A DNA stretch of 32,382 nucleotides, taken from positions 1 through 32,382 of the forward strand of contig CANLPK010000022.1 of NCBI GenBank assembly GCA_947492885.1. The letters run 5' to 3'. The position numbers were made by a program, and so were the translations under genes. This document shows positions 1 to 7,701 of this stretch, in pieces (within the stretch, counting starts at the first letter, position 1; the number at the start of each line of letters is the position of its first letter). This stretch comes from Bacteroidota bacterium (GTDB lineage Bacteria; Bacteroidota; Bacteroidia; UKL13-3). A model generated the notes under the pieces. It searched no databases. It was given only the letters and a program-made list of their open reading frames with translations, and was not told the origin of the DNA.

Positions 1-38
1 ATAGACAAACCTAGACTTTTTTAGAATTTGAAGAACAT

Positions 39-75
39 AAAAAAAGCGTGCAAAACCTTGATTTTACACGCTTTT
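39..75 (-). terminator. Rho-independent terminator of tRNA-Ser
   Basis: The arms AAAAGCGTG (42-50) and CACGCTTTT (67-75) form a 9-bp stem. Four further A-T pairs extend it inward. On the minus strand the stem runs into a T-tract (complement of 39-45). It lies 25 nt beyond the 3' end of the minus-strand tRNA-Ser, which is where its terminator would be expected. Confidence 0.85.
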
Positions 76-100
76 AGACTGTTTTAGACAATCTGTCTGC

Positions 101-184
101 GGAGAGTGGGGGATTCGAACCCGCGGACCCGTGAAGGTCAACAGTTTTCAAGACTGCCGCAATCGACCACTCTGCCAACTCTCC
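101..184 (-). tRNA. tRNA-Ser (anticodon UGA)
   Basis: Read on the minus strand, the segment starts with GGAGAG and ends with CTCTCC, which gives a 7-bp acceptor stem. The T-arm GGGTTCGAATCCC-type sequence is present. The anticodon stem-loop CAGTCTTGAAAACTG places TGA at the anticodon position. A long variable arm (TGACCTTCACGGGTC region) marks it as a class II tRNA, which fits serine. The 3' CCA is not encoded. The gene lies between a good promoter (189-218) and a terminator (39-75), so it looks like a single-gene transcription unit. tRNA-Ser(UGA) reads UCA and, by wobble, other UCN codons. Confidence 0.96.
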
Positions 185-188
185 GCCG

Positions 189-217
189 CGAAAATACAAA
201 AACACGTGGAATCTCAA
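189..217 (-). promoter_or_regulatory. Promoter of tRNA-Ser (Bacteroidota -33/-7 type)
   Basis: On the minus strand TTG (complement of 215-217) is followed after 18 nt by TATTTTCG (complement of 189-196). This is close to the Bacteroidota consensus TTG-N17-20-TAnnTTTG. The predicted start falls at about the mature 5' end of the tRNA (184), so little or no 5' leader is expected. Confidence 0.6.
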
Positions 218-247
218 AACTTTTCATGTAAAAAAAATTACTTAATG

Positions 248-255
248 TATCTTTG
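248..255 (+). promoter_or_regulatory. -7 promoter element of the WG-repeat gene
   Basis: TATCTTTG matches TAnnTTTG exactly and ends 10 nt before the ATG at 266. The predicted transcript would have a leader of only a few nucleotides. The -33 region (about 221-226) has TTTTC, not TTTG, so only the -7 half is convincing. Confidence 0.5.
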
Positions 256-265
256 TGTCCTTCAC

Positions 266-1312
266 ATGAAAAAAATCATAGCCCTGAAACTGTTACTATT
301 GCTGCATTTCATTGCATTCTCAACACCGCGATTTTTATTGCCTGTAGTGAATGAAATTGGTAAGTGGGGATACATCGATTCGTCGGGAAGTCAAATAATT
401 CCTTACCAATTCGACCTTGCGTATCAATTTACTGAAGAACGCGGGTTGGTTGCAGTAAGCGTAAATGGAGAATATAAGTACAGCTTTATCGATCCCAATG
501 GCAACCTAATTGGTGACTGGAAATTCACCGAAGCACATCCTTTTAATAATGGTTATGCCCTCGTTCGTTTCTTTATTGATGCAATGAACCTCACTTGGGG
601 ATATATTGATAAGCAAGGGAATTTCTCTCCTCCTATTAGTTGTAGCGATGCCCGAAGTTTTAATGGAGGCTACGCCGCTGTTGAGAAACTCACAGGCTGG
701 GGTTTCATCAATAAATCGTTTAAAGAAACAATCAAAGGTCAATATACAACCGTAGGGGTATTTAGCGAAGGGCTTTGTGCCGCCGCTGTTGGGCATGATA
801 GTTTGCAACGCTGGTGCTTTGTAAATAGCCTTGGACAACAAATTACCACCTTCAAATATATACAGGCAGGTAAGTTTAGCGATCATTTGGCCTCTGCCGG
901 TATTGAAATTGAAGAGAAATCGGGACGGAAAGTATTGAAACGAAAGGTATACGGCTATATTGGTGGCAATGGTGATTTTTTTATTCCTGCAAAGTTTGAA
1001 GAAGCATACGATTTTAACGAAGGATTGGCTCGTGTAAAACAAAATGGCATAGAGATGTTTGTCGACCTCAATGGAAATACTGTTATAACCCTTGATTCGG
1101 CAGTGCATGCAGCCTCCTTCCACTATGGGTTTGCAGCAGTAAGCACGCCCGATGGTAGGGCCTATTTTATTGATAAAAATGGGAATATTGCGTATGATTA
1201 TAACTTTGTGAGCATCACCGATTTCTTTAATGGCTATTCCTTTTTCATAAAACGCAACGGTACACAAGGTTATCTCGACTATAACGGAAATGTCATCTGG
1301 AAAAATAAATAA
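266..1312 (+). CDS. Secreted WG-repeat protein
   Basis: This 348-aa protein starts with a hydrophobic export signal (MKKIIALKLLLLLHFIAFS). The rest is built from WG repeats: units of about 40-50 residues containing patterns such as KWGYIDSSG, WGYIDKQGN, GWGFINKS, VYGYIGGNG and GYLDYNGN. WG (KWG/Leptospira-type) repeats form beta-rich extracytoplasmic or surface modules with no established catalytic activity. The reading frame is open back to 131, but that would run into the tRNA-Ser gene. The ATG at 266 directly precedes the signal peptide and follows a TAnnTTTG box, so it is chosen as the start. The next gene begins 11 nt after the stop, which suggests co-transcription with the TPR gene. The biological role is unknown. 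Confidence 0.88.
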   Translation: MKKIIALKLLLLLHFIAFSTPRFLLPVVNEIGKWGYIDSSGSQIIPYQFDLAYQFTEERGLVAVSVNGEYKYSFIDPNGNLIGDWKFTEAHPFNNGYALVRFFIDAMNLTWGYIDKQGNFSPPISCSDARSFNGGYAAVEKLTGWGFINKSFKETIKGQYTTVGVFSEGLCAAAVGHDSLQRWCFVNSLGQQITTFKYIQAGKFSDHLASAGIEIEEKSGRKVLKRKVYGYIGGNGDFFIPAKFEEAYDFNEGLARVKQNGIEMFVDLNGNTVITLDSAVHAASFHYGFAAVSTPDGRAYFIDKNGNIAYDYNFVSITDFFNGYSFFIKRNGTQGYLDYNGNVIWKNK

Positions 1313-1323
1313 ACCACTCTCTA

Positions 1324-2349
1324 TTGAAGACCATCAAAATAATCAAAGTGCTACTTCTCATGCTATTAGCTGGGTTGAGCACCACACAATGTAAATTCTT
1401 TCAAAAGAAAAATACCTATAGTAACCTTCCTGCAGATACTGCTCAATACCTAATGTGGTGTGATGAACTCGCAGAAGATAGCAATAATGCAGAAGTGCTC
1501 TTTCATCGCGGGGAATACCTTTTCAAGAAGAAGTTTTTTGTAAAAGCACTTGCTGATGCCAATCGTGCCACGATACTGGATACAACCAAAGCGCCATATT
1601 TCTTATTACTGGGAGATATTTGTTTCGCAGTGAATAAAACTAAGATTGCGGTGACGGCTTACCAACGTTGTAAAAGTATCGACCCCGAAAATTATCAAGC
1701 AACCATTAAACTTGGTGAGCTTTTCTATATCGTTAAAGAACATGCACAATCAATTCAACAATACGATCAAGCGTTGAAATTACAGCCCGACTGTGAAGCA
1801 TGTTATTTTTATAAAGGATTGAATTTTCGTGAGATGACGAAATTACCTGAACATATGAATTTGGCAGTGCAAATGTTTCAGAAGACATTAAGTGTAAATC
1901 AGAATTATTTCGACGCCTATATTCAATTGGGGGAAATTTACGAATCGAAGAATCCTGTTTTTGCCCTCGAATATTATAATGGGGCATTGCGCATCCAGCC
2001 TAAAAGTGTGGAAGCATTGTATCATCGTGCTTACCATTTTCAAATGCGTCATAGCTATGACAGCGCGGGTGCCGATTATAAACAAATTTTAGATATCAAC
2101 CCTAATTTCGTGAATGCCTATTTCAATGTAGCCTATATGAATATGGAGCAACGCCGCTGGAAAGCTGCCATTGAAGGATTTAAGTTGGTGGTGAAAATGG
2201 ACAATATGAATGCAGGTGCTTGGTATAATTTGGGCGAATGTTATCGAAATACTGGAGAGAAAGTATTTGCAAAACAGGCCTATAGCGAATGTTTGATGGT
2301 TGATAAGGAATACCCATTGGCGAGCGAGCGACTCTTGCTGCTTAAATAA
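1324..2349 (+). CDS. TPR-repeat protein, probably membrane-anchored or periplasmic
   Basis: This 341-aa protein has an N-terminal hydrophobic segment (about residues 5-20) followed by Cys23. The sequence before the cysteine (LSTTQC) is only a weak lipobox because Q precedes the Cys, so a lipoprotein is possible but not proven. From about residue 40 to the end it consists of tandem 34-residue tetratricopeptide units, for example AVTAYQRCKSIDPENYQA and SIQQYDQALKLQPDCEA, at least seven in all. TPRs are protein-protein interaction solenoids and the partner is unknown. The start is TTG (TTGAAGACC). No ATG precedes the signal-like segment. It lies 11 nt after the WG-repeat gene and about 60 nt before a glycosyltransferase gene, so these may form one operon. 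Confidence 0.88.
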   Translation: MKTIKIIKVLLLMLLAGLSTTQCKFFQKKNTYSNLPADTAQYLMWCDELAEDSNNAEVLFHRGEYLFKKKFFVKALADANRATILDTTKAPYFLLLGDICFAVNKTKIAVTAYQRCKSIDPENYQATIKLGELFYIVKEHAQSIQQYDQALKLQPDCEACYFYKGLNFREMTKLPEHMNLAVQMFQKTLSVNQNYFDAYIQLGEIYESKNPVFALEYYNGALRIQPKSVEALYHRAYHFQMRHSYDSAGADYKQILDINPNFVNAYFNVAYMNMEQRRWKAAIEGFKLVVKMDNMNAGAWYNLGECYRNTGEKVFAKQAYSECLMVDKEYPLASERLLLLK

Positions 2350-2409
2350 TTCGTTATCGAATCAATCCGAAAAATTCTTTTAATTGCGGCTTAATAAACC
2401 GTTACCTCT

Positions 2410-3492
2410 TTGAAGATACTATTCACAGTTACCAATGATCTTACCTATGATCAGCGCATGCAACGTATATGCAACTCGCTGGCCAGCAATGGGTATGATA
2501 TAGAATTGGTGGGGCGTTTACGTGGTTTTAGTAAACCCTTAGTAATTAATACGTATAAGCAAACGAGGCTACGCTGTTTTTTCAATAGAGGCAAATTGTT
2601 TTATGTTGAATACAATCTTCGATTGATTTTCTATTTGCTTTTTCATCGTGCCGATATCATCTGTAGCATCGATTTGGATACCATCTTGCCAGGGTATTAT
2701 GTGAGCAAATTGAAAGGGATTCATTTTGTATATGATGCACACGAATATTTTACAGAAGTGCCTGAGGTGCTAAATCGTCCCAAGGTAAAGGCTTTCTGGG
2801 AACGATTAGAAGGCCATCTCCTGCCAAAAATAAAGCACGCCTATACAGTAAATAGCTCCATTGCCATGCTTTTTGAAGAGAAATACAAGACACCCTTTGA
2901 GGTAATTTATAATGCTCCAGCATATCAAGAACAAAAGCTAGAGAATCATTTTCAAGATCGAATTTTACTATACCAGGGTGCACTCAATGCCTCTCGGGGC
3001 CTGACTCAAATGATTCATGCTATGAAGGAAATTGATGCATTATTTTGGATTGTTGGAGAAGGGGATTTGTCGTTAGCATTGCGCGAGCTGGTTAAATCGT
3101 TAAATCTTGATCATAAAGTAATTTTTAAAGGCATGGTGTCGCCTGCTGAATTGCCTGTGATAACCAAGCAAGCGACCATTGGAATTAATGTTTCGGAGAA
3201 TGCAGGACTGAGTTATTACTATTCGTTAAATAATAAATGTTTCGATTATATGCATGCTGGATTACCCTCAATTACCAATGATTTCCCTGAATACAGAGCC
3301 ATCAACGAAAAATTCGGTATCAGCTTGCTCACCCAATGTGAAGAGAAATTACTGATAAATGACCTCAACAAAATCCTATCAGATAAAGAACTTTATGATA
3401 ATTTGAAACAAAATTGCTTAATTGCGTCTGAATATTATTGTTGGCAGCGAGAAGAACGAAAATTGCTGAACTTTTATGCCAAATTTCGATAA
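2410..3492 (+). CDS. Glycosyltransferase, GT4-like (GT-B fold)
   Basis: This 360-aa protein resembles retaining GT-B glycosyltransferases. The N-terminal Rossmann-like half starts MKILFTVTNDLTYDQRM, a substrate-side loop typical of family 4 enzymes. It contains the YDAHEYFTEVPEV segment found in many of them (about residues 110-122). The C-terminal donor-binding half carries ILLYQGALNASRGLTQMI, FWIVGEGDLSLALREL and VIFKGMVSPAELP, then NNKCFDYMHAGLPSITNDFPEY, the region that contacts the nucleotide sugar. The start is TTG, directly before the first beta strand. Its last 17 bases overlap the next glycosyltransferase gene, so the two are probably translationally coupled and work on the same glycan. 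Donor and acceptor cannot be deduced. Confidence 0.9.
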   Translation: MKILFTVTNDLTYDQRMQRICNSLASNGYDIELVGRLRGFSKPLVINTYKQTRLRCFFNRGKLFYVEYNLRLIFYLLFHRADIICSIDLDTILPGYYVSKLKGIHFVYDAHEYFTEVPEVLNRPKVKAFWERLEGHLLPKIKHAYTVNSSIAMLFEEKYKTPFEVIYNAPAYQEQKLENHFQDRILLYQGALNASRGLTQMIHAMKEIDALFWIVGEGDLSLALRELVKSLNLDHKVIFKGMVSPAELPVITKQATIGINVSENAGLSYYYSLNNKCFDYMHAGLPSITNDFPEYRAINEKFGISLLTQCEEKLLINDLNKILSDKELYDNLKQNCLIASEYYCWQREERKLLNFYAKFR

Positions 3493-4612
3493 GCAAATAC
3501 ATATCATTTCCTTTGATGTGCCGTTTCCCCCAAGTTATGGCGGTGTTATCGATGTATATTACAAAATTAAGGCCTTGCATGAGCAAGGAGTCAAGGTTCA
3601 TTTGCATTGTTATAAATATGGTAGGGAAGAAGCGAAAGAACTTCATGAAATATGTGCCAGTGTAAATTATTATAAACGTGAACGTTTTAGTAATCCTTAC
3701 CTGGGAAGTAAACCTTATATCGTTCGTACGCGCAATACCCGCCGGCTTTTGCATAACTTGATGCTCGACGATTATCCTATATTATTTGAAGGACTGCATT
3801 CATGCTGCCATTTAACCAACCCTGGAATTGCAAAGCGTTTCAAGATGGTGAGGATGCATAATATTGAACATCATTATTATACCAATTTGGCTAAGGTGGA
3901 ACGCAACCCGGCAATTAAGTTTTTCTTCAAATTAGAAAGTAAACGACTCAATAATTTCGAATATACGTTGAAGCATGCAGATAGCATCTTAGCGATTTCT
4001 CCCAATGATAAAGCCTATTTGGAGGAACGTTTCGAGCGCGTAAGTTATTTGCCCGCATTCCATCCAAATACCACCGTAGAAACGCTTGCTGGCAAAGGGA
4101 AATTCCTGCTTTATCATGGCAATTTGGAGGTAGGCGAAAATGATGAAGCGGCCTTGTTTTTAGTGAATGAAGTGTTTAGCAAGTTGGAATTGCCATGCGT
4201 TATTGCAGGAAATAATCCATCCATGTTATTAAAACAGCTGGTGAAGAAGCAGGATAATATTCAGCTTGTTGAGAATACTACCATCGATTCAATTCATCAT
4301 TTAATAAAAGAAGCGCAAATCAATGTATTGCCAACGTTTCAGGCAACAGGCATAAAGCTAAAACTAATCAATGCCTTGTTTTTAGGCCGACATTGTGTGG
4401 TGAATACTCCAATGATTGCCAATACTGGTTTACAGGATCTTTGTACTGTAACTAAAGATGCCACCCAAATGAGAGAGGCTTTATTAAGTTTATTCGACAA
4501 AGAAATTACCACCGAAGACATTCAACTTCGCAAAAACTTCTTCGCCAAAAATTTTAATAATGCGGAAAGTGCACAGCAAATTATTTCGCTGATTGAAAAA
4601 GCGAAACACTAG
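3476..4612 (+). CDS. Glycosyltransferase, GT-B superfamily
   Basis: This 378-aa protein begins with a beta strand and glycine-rich loop (IHIISFDVPFPPSYGGVIDV), the usual N-terminal acceptor-side motif of GT4/GT1-like enzymes. The segment MVRMHNIEHHYYTNLA (about residues 122-137) is typical of a group of bacterial surface-polysaccharide transferases. The C-terminal half has KFLLYHGNLEVGENDEAALFL and INVLPTFQATGIKLKLINALF, corresponding to the donor-sugar-binding region. The ATG start overlaps the end of the upstream glycosyltransferase gene in another frame. It converges with a minus-strand gene only 7 nt beyond its stop. The likely role is surface glycan or LPS/exopolysaccharide assembly; the exact sugar is unknown. 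Confidence 0.88.
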   Translation: MPNFDKQIHIISFDVPFPPSYGGVIDVYYKIKALHEQGVKVHLHCYKYGREEAKELHEICASVNYYKRERFSNPYLGSKPYIVRTRNTRRLLHNLMLDDYPILFEGLHSCCHLTNPGIAKRFKMVRMHNIEHHYYTNLAKVERNPAIKFFFKLESKRLNNFEYTLKHADSILAISPNDKAYLEERFERVSYLPAFHPNTTVETLAGKGKFLLYHGNLEVGENDEAALFLVNEVFSKLELPCVIAGNNPSMLLKQLVKKQDNIQLVENTTIDSIHHLIKEAQINVLPTFQATGIKLKLINALFLGRHCVVNTPMIANTGLQDLCTVTKDATQMREALLSLFDKEITTEDIQLRKNFFAKNFNNAESAQQIISLIEKAKH

Positions 4613-4619
4613 TTTCTAA

Positions 4620-5153
4620 TTATTCCTTCCCTTTTTCGCCCGAGAACTGATCGTGTTCGTATTTGAACAATACATTAAATGTGGTGAGTGAACCATAGCA
4701 ACGAGTAATATATTGTTGGATATTTACTTTTTCCTGATCGTCGAGGCTGGTATTAGAATTGATGCGTTGTTCGAGGGTGCGCATCCGATCGCGTATCATA
4801 ACTATTTTGTGAAAGAGCTGTTCAATTGGAATCTCCTTCGATGCCAGATTGCTTTCTCCGGGCTTTAATATCATTTTGCCTCCAACCCATTTCTTTCCTA
4901 AATCAACGATCTCGGGATAATCACAATATTTTTTAAATATATGTGTCAGGGTTCTTTCAACATCGTAAAGGCTTACCATATCATTGTCGGGTTCAACGGC
5001 ATCTAAAACTTCTATGTTTGAATCTTCCTTCTGAAATTCTTTGGTGCCAAAATCGATAAATGTGATGAGGTAAGTCAATGGTTTAATATTGATAACCACT
5101 CCAGCTCCGTAATTGCTGTGTTTTACTCTACTTCCAATTCCTAATGCTTCCAT
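4620..5153 (-). CDS. Conserved-type hypothetical protein with N-terminal SH3/Tudor-like segment
   Basis: This 177-aa protein has no signal peptide or membrane segment and is probably cytoplasmic. The first 40 residues (GSRVKHSNYGAGVVINIKP, then TYLITFIDFGTKEF) have the pattern of small beta-barrel modules found in CarD-like proteins and at the C-terminus of UvrD/PcrA helicases ('VxHxxFGxGxV...F.dGxkxf'). The remainder (about 60-177) is predicted helical and has no motif I recognise. It starts 37 nt after the J-domain gene stops, on the same strand, so co-transcription is likely. A role in protein or nucleic-acid binding is only a guess. Confidence 0.75.
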   Translation of the reverse strand: MEALGIGSRVKHSNYGAGVVINIKPLTYLITFIDFGTKEFQKEDSNIEVLDAVEPDNDMVSLYDVERTLTHIFKKYCDYPEIVDLGKKWVGGKMILKPGESNLASKEIPIEQLFHKIVMIRDRMRTLEQRINSNTSLDDQEKVNIQQYITRCYGSLTTFNVLFKYEHDQFSGEKGKE

Positions 5154-5190
5154 TTGATTGATATATTATTTAGTGTTTTGATTTATTGAT

Positions 5191-6099
5191 TTATTTTTCT
5201 GGGATAAAATAATCCCCACCCCGATTCGCCTCGTCAATGGCTTCTTGCAATGAGGTGAGTTTGCCTGTAACGAGTACATGGTATTTTATGATTCGTGGCT
5301 CTAGGCGCGAATATTTAATTTGAATTTTATAATCATTATTCTTAAAAGGCATTTCACAAACAAAATTCAATTCCTTCATAAATGCATTATTGTATTCATC
5401 GAAGTACAGAACACTTACCCAAATGGTGTTTGAGCGCCTTTCATAGGCTATAATCCGACCTTCTGTATATTTTGGATATAATTGCAATTGTATTGATTTA
5501 CGAGCCATTCCTAATAAGAAAAATGCAGGAATGGTAAGAAAAAGCACGATTAGAAACCAACGAAGGGAACGTGATTCGGGATTAAACGAAGGGTTGCCCA
5601 ACCTCCAGCGGTTGTATAAAATATTGATATAGAAATAGCTTACTACCAAAAGAAACATAAAGGACAATACTACTTTAGCTACTTCATAACCTTCGTATGT
5701 TACAAACCAATTGTTATAAATTACAAGCAATGACCATAGTATCGCTAAAATATAAACGAGTTGTTTTAGCCAAAAAGGTGTATTCGACTCCTCTTCGGCT
5801 TCATTGGCATTGTTGGGGTAGGAATGGCTAGGGTTAGTGCTTCGGCGTGTGCCATATTTTCGAGGGTCGACCTGATGTCTTACCTGATTTCCCTTCAGCA
5901 TTAAATTGTACCAATTGCGTTTAATTGGATCGCTCAGGACAGCATGGGCTTCATTAATTTTTTTGAAGTATTCTTCCGCGATACTGTTATTGGGATTCAG
6001 GTCGGGATGATACTGCTTGGCCAATGCTCTGTAAGCCGATTTAATTTCCTCGGTGTTGGCAGTTTCTTGAATTCGAAGTATGGTATAGTAATTAAGCAA
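5191..6099 (-). CDS. Membrane-anchored J-domain (DnaJ-like) protein
   Basis: This 302-aa protein begins with a complete J domain (residues 1-65). Helix II ends in ALAKQY, followed by the HPD tripeptide at residues 31-33, which is needed to stimulate the ATPase of DnaK-type Hsp70s. The Gly/Phe-rich and zinc-finger regions of true DnaJ are absent. A linker (about 70-110) leads to three hydrophobic segments (about 112-128, 140-162 and 178-199), so the J domain should sit on the cytoplasmic side of the inner membrane. The C-terminal 100 residues form a soluble beta-rich domain I do not recognise. The start is TTG (TTGCTTAAT); the J domain needs these first residues and no ATG lies nearby. It is probably co-transcribed with the downstream 177-aa hypothetical. 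Confidence 0.88.
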   Translation of the reverse strand: MLNYYTILRIQETANTEEIKSAYRALAKQYHPDLNPNNSIAEEYFKKINEAHAVLSDPIKRNWYNLMLKGNQVRHQVDPRKYGTRRSTNPSHSYPNNANEAEEESNTPFWLKQLVYILAILWSLLVIYNNWFVTYEGYEVAKVVLSFMFLLVVSYFYINILYNRWRLGNPSFNPESRSLRWFLIVLFLTIPAFFLLGMARKSIQLQLYPKYTEGRIIAYERRSNTIWVSVLYFDEYNNAFMKELNFVCEMPFKNNDYKIQIKYSRLEPRIIKYHVLVTGKLTSLQEAIDEANRGGDYFIPEK

Positions 6100-6147
6100 T
6101 GGAAGTATGCAAATAAACTAAATTATTTGCGGCCCATAAAGCATTCA

Positions 6148-7491
6148 CTAAAACAAAGCATAATTTAATGTTGCTGTTAAAGAGTTATTCACTCTAATAT
6201 AGCTTGTGCCATTACTGTTTTTTGTGAGATTAGTATAGTTACTTATGAAAAGTCCATCATTAATTGATAGTCTTAATTGCGGACTAAAATAGTAATACAA
6301 ATTCAATCCGGAGTTGAAGCTCGTGTACATGCTCGATACCGTAATATTATTATTAATAAACTGATCTCCTTGAATTGAAATTCGATTGGTCCAAGTTAAA
6401 TAAGTTCGCGTATTGGGATAATAACCTCTGTCATAAAATACGGATAATAGAATATTTGGATTTTTAGATTTATATGAGTTGGTTACAATTACAGAATCAA
6501 TATTTGATGATCGGTCATTGCTGGTAAAACCATGATTAATACTTGCTTCAATGCCCTTATTTTCTTGCTGTTTTAAACTAATTGCACGATATTTTATAAA
6601 CGAATAAAATATTCCAGGATTGAAATTATTAGTTTGTTGAGAGATGATACTTGTATCTGATTTGTTGTTTGCTGTTTGGGTAGAAGAATTCACTAAGAGC
6701 CCTAACTCACTAATACTTCCTGAAAATCTTGTAACGTTAATTGCAAAATAAATCTGGTCGTTGAGAATTGAAAATACCTTGGCATTGGTATCTTTCACCA
6801 ATCCTTCCGATTTCAAATAATTGATCATGGCCTCTATCATTGCAATTTTATTGAGTCGGGAATCGAGGATACGGGTACGATTATAGTTCACAATGATTTG
6901 TGCGAAAGCATTGATTTGTTCCGTAGTAGCATCACTCAACAGTAATTGATTCAATTTGAGTTCATCGAAGAGTCGCACAACACTCACAATATCCGTGATA
7001 TATTCGGCACGGCCTTTTCCTATAAATGCTTTGGCACTTGGAGAAAGCGAATTCGTATGTGATGTAAAGGTCGTTCTATCGGATAGGAAATTGGCATTGG
7101 CAATTAATTCGTACCCAATAAATTTAAGGTTATTTCGGTAGTTTCTTGTTTGGTAAGAGAAATTAAAGTTGCTCACTGAATTATAGCGTGTTTTCGATTT
7201 ATAGAAATTCACCTCTGGAGATGCGAAAGCATTGAATATAACCGTTTGCTGCTTCTTCTCCGTGTTCAAATATGAAAAATAGTTCAGTCCCGCATTCAGA
7301 TTATTGGTGTAGCCATAATTCTGATATCCATCCTTTTGAGTTGTATTCAGGTTGGCACGCAAATCCATGCCTCGATATTCCTGATAGCGGTAGTGAAACC
7401 CGTTAAAATTGTAAGGCGTTTGGGCATGCAAGGTATAACCGCCAAAAACAAGAGCTAAGGCAAGCAATATGAGTCGGGCTAAATTTTTCAT
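6148..7491 (-). CDS. Predicted outer-membrane beta-barrel protein, function unknown
   Basis: This 447-aa protein starts with a clear signal peptide (MKNLARLILLALALVFGGYTLHAQ, cleavage after AQ). The reading frame continues upstream to 7584, but the ATG at 7491 sits directly before the signal sequence and is chosen. After the signal come many alternating polar/aromatic stretches (YSYLNTE, NFNFSYQTRNYR, LSVFYDRGYYP). The protein ends with an amphipathic strand and terminal phenylalanine (LTATLNYALF), typical of outer-membrane barrels. A helical segment around residues 165-240 (RLFDELKLNQLLLSD and following) interrupts the barrel pattern and may be a plug or periplasmic domain. I cannot assign a family. 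It is divergent from the T9SS cargo gene, with about 210 nt between them. Confidence 0.8.
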   Translation of the reverse strand: MKNLARLILLALALVFGGYTLHAQTPYNFNGFHYRYQEYRGMDLRANLNTTQKDGYQNYGYTNNLNAGLNYFSYLNTEKKQQTVIFNAFASPEVNFYKSKTRYNSVSNFNFSYQTRNYRNNLKFIGYELIANANFLSDRTTFTSHTNSLSPSAKAFIGKGRAEYITDIVSVVRLFDELKLNQLLLSDATTEQINAFAQIIVNYNRTRILDSRLNKIAMIEAMINYLKSEGLVKDTNAKVFSILNDQIYFAINVTRFSGSISELGLLVNSSTQTANNKSDTSIISQQTNNFNPGIFYSFIKYRAISLKQQENKGIEASINHGFTSNDRSSNIDSVIVTNSYKSKNPNILLSVFYDRGYYPNTRTYLTWTNRISIQGDQFINNNITVSSMYTSFNSGLNLYYYFSPQLRLSINDGLFISNYTNLTKNSNGTSYIRVNNSLTATLNYALF

Positions 7492-7521
7492 GGTAAGTAT
7501 CTTGTATTTATTGTGTTTATG

Positions 7522-7529
7522 CAATCTTA
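7522..7529 (-). promoter_or_regulatory. Possible -7 element of the barrel-protein gene
   Basis: On the minus strand TAAGATTG, followed by C, differs from TAnnTTTG at one position. It lies about 30 nt upstream of the ATG at 7491. The same TAAGATTGCA sequence is found just upstream of the M61 peptidase gene. No clear -33 element was seen. Confidence 0.3.
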
Positions 7530-7672
7530 GCCATAAAACTTTAAATAATAAATCAATTGATGCTAAAATATGTGATAATTTCAATGCTAAAACTTATTCA
7601 CTAATAACCCACAATTGAGCATTTAGACTATAAAATGACCGATTCCGTAATAATTACTTAGCATGAATATCG

Positions 7673-7680
7673 TACTTTCG
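7673..7680 (+). promoter_or_regulatory. Possible -7 element of the T9SS cargo gene
   Basis: TACTTTCG differs from TAnnTTTG at one position and lies 21 nt before the ATG at 7702. No convincing TTG is seen at -33. Confidence 0.4.
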
Positions 7681-7701
7681 TGACTCTAAAATTAGTAAAT
7701 T

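Noticed and set aside
131-265. N-terminal extension of the WG-repeat gene back to an ATG at 131
   Set aside because: It would overlap the tRNA-Ser gene and its promoter and put 45 residues before a good signal peptide. The ATG at 266 follows a TAnnTTTG box.
506-1267. 253-codon open frame on the minus strand inside the WG-repeat gene
   Set aside because: It lies fully antisense to a gene with clear repeats. The translation has no recognisable domain and odd composition, consistent with a shadow frame.
7492-7584. 31-residue N-terminal extension of the barrel protein
   Set aside because: The ATG at 7491 directly precedes a standard signal peptide; the extension would bury it.
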